In this document: positions 45,028-54,708 of the stretch, piece after piece
Layout of the letters: each line of letters starts with the position of its first letter
How positions within the stretch are numbered: position 1 is the first letter of the stretch
Source: Bolinopsis microptera
Lineage: Eukaryota > Ctenophora > Tentaculata > Lobata > Bolinopsidae
NCBI RefSeq assembly: GCF_026151205.1
Contig: NC_087081.1
Span: 6,505,246-6,569,245 of the forward strand
Direction: 5' to 3'
Length of the DNA stretch: 64,000 nucleotides
Position numbers and translations under genes: made by a program
The notes under the pieces: generated by a model
Databases searched by the model: none
The model's input: the letters and a program-made list of their open reading frames with translations, nothing else
Told to the model about the DNA's origin: nothing

Positions 45028-46113
45028 CGTTAAATATTGTGAGACTTAAATAACGATGAAATCGCAAATGTATCAGATGCGGGAAACGCAGGAATGGAAG
45101 GGCAAGGTACCATTGTCATTAGGAAATAAGGAAGTGAGGAGGTAAGACTAAGAAGGTGCAGACATCTACTTACCGCGGTGATTTGAAAATGAATAACGGT
45201 CAGCCCCAGTTAGCACAGCTTTAATGCCATTACTGGCTGTTAAGCACGTGAAGGCACGTTGCATTTACTGGCAGAGAGTTATTGTCTAGTAATTTGACAT
45301 TTATTGGCAGATTGAGGGAGGAAACACAAAGCTTTGTGCAAAGTTAACATCTGTTATATTGGACGTTGAGACTTTGACCCTGCCTGGGGCCCTGAGGACA
45401 CGCAACTCGAGCAGAGTGTGCAGCAAAATTAATTAGTTTTAATAGCTACCTTTAATAGTTTTTTAATTAGTTTTAATAGCTCGCGTAGGAATTTACCAGC
45501 TTATTAAACTCACAACCAATGCCATTATTTCCAATCCACAGATTAGAAAGCACTTAAGCCAGATCTAGTTGCGGAGAGAAGAAAGAGCAGTGAAGAAGAT
45601 GGATACGAGACTAATTGATTATTGGTTGGAGCAAGTGGGGTACTCCCCGAGGGTAATACTTCACATGCTGATAAATCTGATTTTGGCCCACCCAGTCGGT
45701 CATACTTATATTAGGCTGGGTTGTGATTTTAATTAATTAAAAGTACAATACGTAGCATGGATTAGATCCCCAATATCACGATTATCAGTTTTAACATCAC
45801 TGAATATAAAGCAATTAAGGCAGAACGGTTGTTGACGGGATTGGTTAAACCCGTGAAGATGGGGTTTTGATCAATATGTCATGGAGAATTAGAGTCATCT
45901 CCACTAGCCAGTAATAATGCGTGCTCACAATATCTAACAGGTAGGTTTAGGGATTAGTCATGTTCAAGTATAAATCTTCTATGGTTGCGTCATTTGGTTG
46001 AAGAAAACAGTCTGCAGCAATATATCATTATCATGTTCATAGTCATACTCTGTGAGGGACGAAGGTCGTTCAACCAAGATGAAAATATAAGACGAGCCGT
46101 TTGGTTTAGTATG
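45028..46113. other. no recognised gene
   Basis: AT-rich. AATTAGTTTTAATAGCT is repeated near 45430 and 45465. Confidence 0.4.
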
Positions 46114-46427
46114 ACTAGCAGGAACCCGTATAACCCTAAAATGGTGTCAAGACTCAAGAGACTAAAATAATTATTACCTATTTAATTCGCGTTTTTGACA
46201 CCACTTGGAGGTCCAAATTTTGGGCTCTAAAACTCCTATTCCTTGGCCAATTTTTTATTTTTTCATGCTGATTTGAAAAGCATAAAAGCATTTGACCCAG
46301 TCAAAAAAGTTTCAGTTGTATATCTTTTACGGTTTTTGCGGAAAGTCGCGTTAAAGTTGATGCCGTGGTGTCAGTAAAATGGCACAGATATATATATATA
46401 TCGTCTCGCTTTATATATAGTAAGATT
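46114..46427. mobile_element. dispersed repeat, copy 1 (also at 62350)
   Basis: About 290 bp, nearly identical to 62350-62640, from ACTAGCAGGAACCCGT to GGTGTCAGTAAAATGGCAC, then an (AT)n run and CGTCTCGCTTTATATATAGT. The same terminal phrase occurs alone at 63038-63081. TGGTGTCA and TGACACCA occur inverted inside the element (46142, 46197, 46367). No coding potential. It is a non-autonomous transposon or a fragment of a larger one. Confidence 0.75.
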
Positions 46428-47117
46428 GTGAGTCGGTAGAATAAGATGGGAGTTAATATTTCATTTTTAGAACTTAATAAGATTACATTTTTAATTCAAA
46501 TAAAATTTATCAGCCGAAATGGATGTTACAAAATTTGCAATTAATAACCTTTCAGCTAATCAAACTAACATTTCACAAAAATCAGCGCTATAATTTTTAT
46601 AAACATAAAATTGAATCATATCTAAAAGTAAAACCAGACACAACATCAATCAGCTCGGCACGCCAACAATCACTAAATGTTATCAGTAACAGAGCTAACG
46701 TTAGCAGCCACTGCACGCTGATCACCATATAGAACTGTGCACCAGAGATTGTGTTTTTAACTGCTAACTGATAAGTGAGACTCCGTCTTGTTTTTGACAC
46801 CGCTGAAAGAGGGGCTACCAACGTCTTACTGTTACTTTAGTAGTTCCGGGGTGGTCACGTGGGTGGTCACGTGGGTGGTCACGTGGGTGTCAGGTGATCA
46901 GGGCGTGATTTAACTGACATGTTGCTGGTTGTGTTCTGCTGATGGTGTTCGTGCTGCTGTTATCTGATTTATATTGATTGCAAGTTCGAGTAACCGTTAT
47001 GGTGGTGGATAACATTTATCAGAAAATGAAGTGCACGAATCACGGCGAGATGATGTTGATTGATATAGTTCAGATGGTGGTCGATATGATTTAAATTGTT
47101 ACTGGGGGGATGAAGTG
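46428..47117. other. no recognised gene; three tandem E-boxes at 46852-46890
   Basis: GGTCACGTGGGTG is repeated three times at a 13-base spacing (46856, 46869, 46882). The rest is AT-rich. Confidence 0.5.
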
Positions 47118-47912
47118 ATACTGTTATTAGAGATGTATATAGAGATGAAGTGTTACTTTTATAGAGATGAAGTGTTACTGTTATAGAGATGAAGTGTTAC
47201 TTTTATAGAGATGAAGTGTTACTGTTATAGAGATGAAGTGTTACTGTTATAGAGATGAAGTGTTACTTTTATAGAGATGAAGTGTTACTTTTATAGAGAT
47301 AAAATGTTACTGTTATAGAGATGGAGTGTTACTGTTATAGAGATGAAGTGTTACTATTATAGAGATGAAGTGTTGCTGTTATAGAGATGGAGTGTTACTG
47401 TTATAGAGATGAAGTGTTACTATTATAGAGATGAAGTGTTACTGTTATAGAGATGGAGTGTTACTGTTATAGAGATGAAGTGTTACTTTTATAGAGATGA
47501 AGTGTTACTTTTATAGAGATGAAATGTTACTGTTATAGAGATGAAGTGTTACTTTTATAGAGATGAAGTGTTACTGTTATAGAGATGAAGTGTTGCTGTT
47601 ATAGAGATGGAGTGTTACTGTTATAGAGATGAAGTGTTACTTTTATAGAGATGAAGTGTTACTTTTATAGAGATGAAGTGTTACTGTTATAGAAATGAAG
47701 TGTTGCTGTTATAGAGATGAAGTGTTACTGTTATAAAGATGAAGTGTTACTTTTATAAAGATGAAGTGTTACTGTTATAGAGATGAAGTGTTACTTTTAT
47801 AGAGATGAAGTGTTACTTTTATAAAGATGAAATTTTACTGTTATAGAGATGAAGTGTTACTGTTATAGAGATGAAGTGTTGCTGTTATAAAGATGAAGTG
47901 TTGCTGTTATAA
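47118..47912. repeat. 22-bp minisatellite, about 36 copies
   Basis: Unit AGAGATGAAGTGTTACTGTT plus AT, with frequent TTTTAT/TGTTAT/TATTAT and GAAG/GGAG variants. It ends just before a 70-bp repeat shared with 53385. Confidence 0.97.
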
Positions 47913-47927
47913 TAGAGACGGCATGAT

Positions 47928-48002
47928 TTCTATAAATTACGGAGGTTGCAGCATAACAAAAAGTCCTGCGTTTGGCATTCGACCAGCCGACAAAAAGTCT
48001 AC
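47928..48002. repeat. 70-bp dispersed repeat, copy 1 (other copy 53385-53455)
   Basis: TAAATTACGGAGGTTGCAGC to CAGCCGACAAAAAGT, nearly identical at 53389-53453. Both copies sit beside ATAGA(G/A)ATGAAGTGT sequence. The pair brackets the GPCR locus. Confidence 0.8.
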
Positions 48003-48048
48003 CTCTAAATTTGTAAAAATAAAATTGATGTATTATATATTGGCAATG

Positions 48049-48432
48049 GCATTGCGCTGGCCAGCGCTAGCTGATGAATAATATCGCGATTGATATCGTA
48101 AATATTTGATTTTGGTATATTGCGCTGGCCAGCACTAACCGGCGCTAGCCGTCGATTAATAATAATATCGCAAATATTTGATTTTAATATTTTGCGCTGG
48201 CTAGCGCTGGCCAGTGCTAGCCATGACGAGTAATATCGCAAATATTTGATTTTGAGTTATAATTGCGCTGGTCAGCGCTAGCTGACGAGTAATAATAATA
48301 TCGCAAACATTTTGCGCTGGCCATCGATGGCCAGCGCTAGTTGTCGCTATCCAGCGCTAGTTGTCGCTATCCAGCACTGGAAAGCGAATAGCGCTAGTTG
48401 TCGCCATCCAGCGCTAGTTGTCGCGTTTTGAC
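48049..48432. repeat. imperfect repeats with palindromic GCGCTGGCCAGCGC core
   Basis: Four to five units of roughly 70 bp contain GCGCTGGCCAGCGCTAGC or variants, spaced by ATATCGCAAATATTTGATTT. Shorter units follow with GCGCTAGTTGTCGC (48340-48430). The GC-rich palindromes stand out in AT-rich DNA. Confidence 0.85.
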
Positions 48433-48554
48433 TTTCGCAAAAAAATATATGGCTAATTTTGCTTCTTGTCGCTCATCACTCATGTAATAGTTATCCATGT
48501 TCGCAAATACTTTATCATGCCAACAACAAATAATTTGGTGATTACAGTAACAAG

Positions 48555-49376
48555 ACTGCTTATTGCATTAAAAGTGATGCTATAAGATACACTTGGGCCG
48601 GATACTATCTAGTATTCGTCATTTCCTTATCTTTAATATCCGTTACCAGAAAGATAGCAGTATACGAAGCCCAAATTGTATCAATCATCATGTATAATTG
48701 CAGTAGTTGGTGTCCTACTGCAAAGTCACTAGAAAAACTAGACATTTGCCATAGAAAACACCTTAGATCATTACTGAACATTTATTGGCCTCATGGAACA
48801 ATATCCAATGCAAACTTATAGTTATACCTAAGATGTAAGTCAGTATGCAGTAAAGCTATCAGATCGACGATCGTGTCCCTAAAGCAAGGTGGAAGCTCCT
48901 AGGTCATATCTTGCGTAGTGCTGATGACTCCCCCGCTGCATTAGCGTTAAAGTTTGCTGTCACAACAAACTGTAAAGGGCGCGTCGGTGCGCATCGTAAG
49001 AATTTGTTCAAGATTATTGTGAATGATTTGACCCGTAGAGGTTTAAAACTTAACTCTTTGAATGATCTTAATAAGCTTAAGATATTAGCCGAATGCCGAT
49101 GATATAGTTGCTTGGAGAAACAAATTTTCACTCTAGCTGTCTTGATCTGTACTGATCACCATTTTAGGATGACTTGATTTCTTTTAGGGGTTTTGAATAT
49201 TGCAATGGTGTAAACAGTTCCTTAATAATAGGAGCTGAGACACAACCATTCTGAGTCATCGTTGTCGTCATCCAGCACATAGCATTCTGTGGCCTGATCG
49301 TATCTGCTACCGACGTTCTCCCAAGGATGGTCTCTATCATCTTTGATAAGTGGGTGCTAGGAAACTTCTTCTGCAG
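48555..49376 (+). pseudogene. decayed GPCR 5' copy interrupted by a LINE
   Basis: 48555-48638 matches the first 84 bases after the start of the intact GPCR at 51610 (ACTGCTTAT.GCATTAAAAG and onward). The match resumes at about 49226-49376, covering transmembrane helix 2 to the start of helix 3 (CATCCAGCACATAGCA, ACCGACGTTCTCCCAAGGAT). About 38 bases are deleted after CACAACCATTCT, and small indels break the frame. The interruption is a LINE fragment. This is an old, dead copy of the neighbouring receptor. Confidence 0.85.
48639..49220 (+). mobile_element. 5'-truncated LINE fragment inside the GPCR pseudogene
   Basis: Starts directly with coding sequence of a LINE ORF2 C-terminus: AQIVSIIMYNCSSW, LEKLDICHRKHLRSLLNIYW. 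After small frame breaks it continues ARWKLLGHILRSADDSPAAL, then the stop at 49100-49102. Similar CTTTAATA/CTTAATA sequences at the two ends (48631 and 49221) may be the target-site duplication. It differs from both other LINEs of the window. Confidence 0.75.
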
Positions 49377-49500
49377 AAATATTTTATCATTATATGTATA
49401 TATATATATATTTCATTGCTGAACTTCTACACAGTAAAAAAAGCGGTTTTGACAGGATCCTCGTAATTCTTTGCATCATTTATTAACATCAATTCTATAG
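49377..49500. other. AT-rich spacer
   Basis: Contains (TA)n at 49393-49412. Nothing else seen. Confidence 0.4.
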
Positions 49501-49513
49501 AATATATACATAT

Positions 49514-49726
49514 TTGTTTTCAGCATGCAAAAAGTGTGATGAAGACAATGAAACTACAGCACAATATCTCACAAGCTGTACAGTATCCTCCTTACACAGG
49601 AAATACTACTTTGGTAACTATACCGTCAGAGTGAGAGAGGACACCTTCCATCACACCTTCTCTATCAGTAACATTGTGGGGTTCGCTAGAGCTACCAAGT
49701 ATCTAGATTTCTATGAACCTTCTTAA
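49514..49726 (+). pseudogene. LINE ORF2 C-terminal fragment (zinc-knuckle-like)
   Basis: The frame reads ACKKCDEDNETTAQYLTSC, followed by LHRKYYFG and ISNIVGFARATKYL. The CxxC...ET...H/Q-L-C spacing followed by R..FG and a final helix is the pattern seen at the end of many RNase H-bearing LINE ORF2 proteins. The upstream TTGTTTTCAG is probably coincidental. No upstream coding part is present. Confidence 0.5.
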
Positions 49727-49839
49727 AGTCTCTTTTATATTAGCCTTAGTAATCGAAATTGTCCCTCTAACACGATCACCCTCCCCTCCCCAGATTGTTC
49801 CCAGACTTGCAACAGGTCCTGCTAGCCCAAGATGTGAAG

Positions 49840-50372
49840 TTCGTACGGTACGTACCTTTAAATTAGCTGTACGGTACGTACTTAATAAAGTAGGCTGAAA
49901 GGTACAAATCCAGTTGATAGCAATGGAAACAAGTTGGCCCAAATAGTATTCAGTGTTTTAAGTCCTTCGTCAATTTGTGAGACTAATTTTAGAGATTACG
50001 AGTATATTATGGACAAGCGTAGATTAAGGTTGCGACCTGAGCTAGCTGAAAAGCTGGTGTTCGTATACTGCAACAAAAGGATTGAATTTAATGATAATTA
50101 CAAGTAGTAGTAGTGTAGTACCGGTTAAGAGCGATCCGGTACACATATTTTCCTCTTAAATCTTTTATTGTTTTAACCACTGTGTTTATTTTCGACTTCT
50201 ATCTCAAAAATTATGATGATAATACTAATCAAAAATTGCAAGTTATTCACTGAAGTTGATTCTAAAAATTTGAAAAAAAAATTGTACCTTACAGTGCCTG
50301 TACGGTACGTACCTTTAAAAGTAGCTGTACCGTACGTACTTAAAGCCCTGTACCGTACGTACTTGCCATCTA
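49840..50372. repeat. scattered GTACGGTACGTAC repeats
   Basis: Five copies of TACGGTACGTAC or its complement GTACCGTACGTA, each followed by CTTTAAA- or CTTAA-type sequence, at about 49846, 49871, 50299, 50328 and 50351. They form two clusters with partly palindromic units (AGCTGTACGGTACGTAC). Confidence 0.75.
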
Positions 50373-51167
50373 AGCTGCTAGCCAGCCAGTTCTAAGGGCG
50401 TCCACAGGACAGTCGGCACTTCTAGCTTGACCCAATGCTTGTCTCTCTCTCTCTCTCCCCTCCCCTAATTTTTCTAGATTGTGGAAGGGACAACCATGTT
50501 TCTTACTCAGCTTCCCTTATGTGTTTCATTGACCTCTTCAGCCCTTTAAATTTATCTTTTGACATGACATCTCCCAGGACCTCCCAGGACCATAGTATAC
50601 CATACCAGACATTTCTTTAACTCCTCGATACAGCAAGGCTACTAAAACACGGAGAAGAAAAGAAATAGAGACAAGATTACGGCAACCATGGACTCTTACA
50701 AAAGACTAACTGAAGAAACATCCCGGTTTGATCTTTCTGAACTATAAATCTTATATCGGTATAGTATTGTTATCTATTTCTACCTATTGTTGCCTTTTTA
50801 TCTTTGCTAGTTAATCAGGTTTTTGGGTGCCGGGCCATCCTGGTTACCCTGCTATGGGCCGTTCCCCTGGCTTATGCAGGTCTAGTTTACCCATATTTAT
50901 GTATATATTCTATAGAATTGATGTTAATTATAAATGATGCAAAGAATTACGAGGATCTAATCAAATCCGCTTTTTTTATTGTGCATTTTATATATTATAT
51001 ATATACCCTCAGACTCAAGCTAAAGATCAAGCTGGATATCATTATCTCAAAAGAAAAGAGAAATTATAAGAAAATATTAGATATAGTTCTTATGCAAAAA
51101 ATTATGGCTCATTTTTCTTCTTGGCGCGTTGCACATGCAATAAAACTTATCCATTTTCGAAAATACT
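50373..51167. other. no recognised gene
   Basis: The plus frame at 50804-51181 is hydrophobic, but has no ATG start and no family pattern. 51095-51170 is a diverged copy of 48442-48518 (ATGGCT.ATTTT.CTTCTTG), showing that this flank belongs to the same duplicated locus. Confidence 0.45.
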
Positions 51168-51315
51168 TTATCAGTACATAACCAACGTGGAAACTTCTAC
51201 AAGTCATGGTATTCAAATATTGATATATGAATGATGAATATTAATTAATACTATCGATATTTATTTATCAACATAATTGTCCTGACACAGGGATTTTAGT
51301 CGAATAGCTACAGAT
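51168..51315 (+). pseudogene. GPCR 3'-tail fragment A
   Basis: 148 bp matching 52506-52653 base for base by eye. It covers the last 22 codons of the uninterrupted receptor ORF, its stop and about 80 bases beyond. It joins upstream unrelated sequence at the shared heptamer TTATCAG. Confidence 0.9.
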
Positions 51316-51616
51316 GACAACAGTCCTTACAGCCACAGTCTTCTGCTTGTCTCTCCTACCATATGTTGCTTACCATGTTGGGGAATCCATTGTTAGTGTT
51401 GATGACAAGAGCAAGAGTTCATTCCACACCACGTTCTTTAGAGTTGCACTGTCGCTCCTGTCTTTAAACACCATCAGCAACTTCTACATTTATAGTCTGG
51501 CCGTTTCTAGCTTCAGAGCATTTATCCGGTCAAAGATGCAGCTGTCTTATCAGTACATAACCAACGTGGAAACTTCTACAAGTCATGGTATTCAAATATT
51601 GATATATGAATGATGA
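51315..51616 (+). pseudogene. GPCR 3' fragment B (helices 6 and 7)
   Basis: About 302 bp identical by eye to 52274-52575, encoding helix 6, helix 7 and the tail. An ATG at 51314 gives a 99-codon frame that could be translated, but lacks helices 1-5. It ends directly at the start of the complete receptor, so its stop codons (TGA TGA) overlap that gene's ATG ATG. Confidence 0.9.
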
Positions 51617-52572
51617 CTGCTTATGGCATTAAAAGTGATGCTATAAGATACACTTGGGCCGGATACTATCTATTCGTCATTGCCTCATCTTTAATAGGAG
51701 ACACAACCATTCTCATAGCATCCATAAAGTACAAGGCATTTAAACTTCACCGAGTCATCACTGTCATCATCCAGCACATAGCAGTTTGTGACCTGATTGT
51801 ATCTGCTACCGACGTTCTCCCAAGGATGGTCTCTGTCATCTTTGATAAGTGGGTCCTAGGAAACTTCTTCTGCTACTTGATATCCTATGCAAGTTACTAT
51901 TCCAACGTGACGAGTGTGTTTCTTATCTGTGCCATGACAACCAGCAAGCTGCTCCTCCTGAAATATCCCCTCCAATTTGGAACAACCACTTCGAAGAAAG
52001 CACACTTGATCTGCGTGACATGTTGGTTGGCAGCTTTCACCTTACCTATGACACTCCTTCTCGTAGATAAAGACGATGTTTTCTTTTCAATTCAGGGCTA
52101 TGGATGCGATTATGGTTTCTCCTCGGAGATTTTGCACTATCTGATGCCTTTTATGGCAGTGCTATTTGCATTTATTCCAACATGCCTGGTTGTTTTAACC
52201 ACCGTTTGTTTGCTGATTGAAGCCAGAAAAGTTGTTACCCGGAGCAGAGAAAGTTTGAAGTGGCAGGGGATCGTGACAACAGTCCTTACAGCCACAGTCT
52301 TCTGCTTGTCTCTCCTACCATATGTTGCTTACCATGTTGGGGAATCCATTGTTAGTGTTGATGACAAGAGCAAGAGTTCATTCCACACCACGTTCTTTAG
52401 AGTTGCACTGTCGCTCCTGTCTTTAAACACCATCAGCAACTTCTACATTTATAGTCTGGCCGTTTCTAGCTTCAGAGCATTTATCCGGTCAAAGATGCAG
52501 CTGTCTTATCAGTACATAACCAACGTGGAAACTTCTACAAGTCATGGTATTCAAATATTGATATATGAATGA
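51610..52572 (+). CDS. class A (rhodopsin-like) GPCR, orphan
   Basis: 320 codons, uninterrupted. Seven hydrophobic helices at about residues 16-38, 49-73, 85-117, 131-152, 176-203, 219-243 and 262-284. Class A marks include Asp61 in helix 2 (IAVCDLIVS), Cys88 (helix 3) and Cys166 (loop 2) for the disulfide, Trp139 in helix 4, Pro190 in helix 5, and FCLSLLPY (Pro237) in helix 6. The DRY motif is replaced by TSK (111-113). NPxxY reads NFYIY (277-281), and helix 1 has Asp31 in place of the usual Asn. It would be a plasma-membrane receptor; the ligand is unknown. Only about 15 residues precede helix 1. The ATG ATG lies at the junction with fragment B. A spliced form ending at 52798 is likely. Confidence 0.88.
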   Translation: MMTAYGIKSDAIRYTWAGYYLFVIASSLIGDTTILIASIKYKAFKLHRVITVIIQHIAVCDLIVSATDVLPRMVSVIFDKWVLGNFFCYLISYASYYSNVTSVFLICAMTTSKLLLLKYPLQFGTTTSKKAHLICVTCWLAAFTLPMTLLLVDKDDVFFSIQGYGCDYGFSSEILHYLMPFMAVLFAFIPTCLVVLTTVCLLIEARKVVTRSRESLKWQGIVTTVLTATVFCLSLLPYVAYHVGESIVSVDDKSKSSFHTTFFRVALSLLSLNTISNFYIYSLAVSSFRAFIRSKMQLSYQYITNVETSTSHGIQILIYE

Positions 52573-52697
52573 TGAATATTAATTAATACTATCGATATTT
52601 ATTTATCAACATAATTGTCCTGACACAGGGATTTTAGTCGAATAGCTACAGATATTTTACCATGAAAATGAGGTTTTCATACAGTTTCTTTTTTCAG

Positions 52698-52798
52698 GAG
52701 GAAGAGCGAGTGGCACAGCAAACACAGAAGCGAACACTGGAAACGTGAATGAAAGGAGACGGGAGCCAACAAACACCAGTTTGATTGTGATACGGTGA
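52698..52798 (+). CDS. probable 3' exon of the GPCR (cytosolic tail)
   Basis: A pyrimidine-rich acceptor TTTCTTTTTTCAG ends at 52697. The sequence after it is open for 32 codons to TGA at 52796. A donor in the receptor tail (CATG|GTATTC, exon end 52546) joins in phase 1 and replaces the last residues (IQILIYE) with GGRASGTANTEANTGNVNER and a short Thr/Ser-containing end. The resulting receptor has 345 residues. Another donor (CAA|GTCATG, exon end 52540) is also in phase. Donor strength is only moderate, so both spliced and unspliced tails are possible. Confidence 0.5.
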
Positions 52799-54610
52799 CC
52801 CAGAACATTGTTAGAATAACTAAAATACCAAAAGAAGCTTTTAGTATTATTAGCACAATATATTCAATTACAAAAACAATGTCTAATTTTGATATCTGGA
52901 GTGGTTGTAAATTAAAATCTTAACTTAATTACAAAATAAAATAAGCGCAAAATACAGCTTATTACTCCTACATCAATATGTCGGATCTTATGATTGTTAC
53001 TTTGCTATGATCACAATGACAAACATTTGTTAATTTTAAGTCAGCACTCAGCAGAATTTATTTCAATTCTGGTATTACTTATACGTGATTTTTGTTAATT
53101 TGTTCTCCCCGTTTTCATTATTGCTCCATATTCAGGGATTCTTTACAACACATGATTGTGATTTTGTTATATTTAAACTTTTGGTATCAACGAAGTTTTT
53201 TAAATTAACTAAAAAAGTGGCCATGGAATGAATAATTTTGGTTTCTGCGATTGTGAAAAATTAAACAGCCTTACAGATTCTGCTGCTCAAGAAAACTATC
53301 TGCCGCTCCAATTTGACACTTAGAACTACAATAAGTCACCTGTCAAAAGTCGATGCCAAGCTTCATTACCTATTTCAGTATTTCTCGTAAATTACGGAGG
53401 CTGCAGCATGGCAAAAAGTCCTGCGTTTGGCATTTGACCAGCCGACAAAAAGTATTTTTTGAAGTTATAGAAATGAAGTGTTTCTTGGGAAATGATAGTA
53501 AAGTAGTAAAGAGATGAAATGGAGGTGAATTAAAGTTTTACGGTCACTGGTGGATCACTCAGGTATTTTCAATTTAAGCTACCGATAACATTATTCAATT
53601 GTTTGCTATTTATTAGGTTTTCTAAAACTAATATAGTTTTATTTGTTCAAAATTAAATAGTTGAAGGGGTGGATTTGTTTTCAGAGTTACAATTTTACAA
53701 TGATCTGCTGTAAAACTTCCGTACAATTAAAATTAGTTCAAGATGATGGAGATAAGATAAAATGAACATAATATATATTCAACAAGGATAAATACGTATA
53801 AAAATTTAATTTAAAAGCTCCACATATCGACTCTTGAGCCCCTACGATTCAAATGGTTGGCCGACTCAGTTCTCGATAAATAGCCACAAAAGCTATAATT
53901 CACATTTGAGTACTCTAGTAAGATCTTAGTGTGGTTACTAATAAACACCAAAAGATAAGTTCTCAAGTTCTGCTTGCTAGTGTCTAAGTTTGTCAGTTCC
54001 CTCGCTCATAATGTCGCACACAATGTCGCACAATATGCCGCATATGCCGCCTCAATATAAATATTACGTTAACAGTTCTCGGAGTGGACATCATTAAAAG
54101 TGGGTATCCTTCCCACGTATTAAAATCGGAAGCTCGCTGAATCTCGCGTATCTTTTTTGGTGTAATACATGGTTCGTCTCACCTCAATATTTAGGTAATT
54201 AAACTTTGATTTTCGATTACGAATCTTTTCACAGACTCCGCAAATCCTGAAAATAAATCATAAATAGATAGATAAGATAATGCTTGTTAGACTCTACATA
54301 ATCAATTTTGATGGTTATTATTTGTTCTCACGTAATAAAAATTAGATTAATAGAACAATTGTAACCTACCGCAATTGTTAAATGCGAGTTAATGAAGTGG
54401 TTAACTTCATTGTGAAGAAACGAAAATTGTCATAACTATGAACAAAATACAAATCATTGATATATTCAACAGAGTTTATAAAAAATATTACAAATAGTAA
54501 TTGTTTCTTAAAAAATGGACAATAAAATAAAAATTATTCTGTTGAAAAACCAACAAAATACGAAAGGATAATGAAAAGCTTACTTTGCAAAATATGCTCA
54601 GCTGTGATAG
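52799..54610. other. intergenic; 70-bp repeat copy at 53385-53455
   Basis: AT-rich. The 70-bp repeat seen at 47928 recurs, followed by TTATAGAAATGAAGTGTTTC, a relic of the 22-bp array unit. No exon recognised. The 3' end of the K2P gene transcript must fall in the upper part of this stretch. Confidence 0.5.
53385..53455. repeat. 70-bp dispersed repeat, copy 2
   Basis: Same sequence as 47928-48002 with a few substitutions (GGTTGCAGCATAAC versus GGCTGCAGCATGGC). It marks the right flank of the GPCR locus. Confidence 0.8.
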
Positions 54611-54708
54611 TTAGCTGTAGTGGTTGTTGTAGTGGTTGCTAGAGTTAAACCCAGCATTTTCTTCGTCCACTGCCATAAAGGTAGTCTCCACCATCTCGTG
54701 TTGTCCAT
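54611..54708 (-). CDS. K2P terminal exon
   Basis: Acceptor TTAATTTTCAG; enters in phase 1 after GAA A. Encodes NGQHEMVETTFMAVDEENAG and a tail ending NNHYS before TAA at 54611-54613. Its first 35 bases and acceptor are repeated twice more upstream. Confidence 0.85.

Noticed and set aside
51314-51613. Separate small membrane protein of 99 codons
   Set aside because: It is an identical copy of receptor helices 6-7 without the rest, best read as a duplicated fragment.
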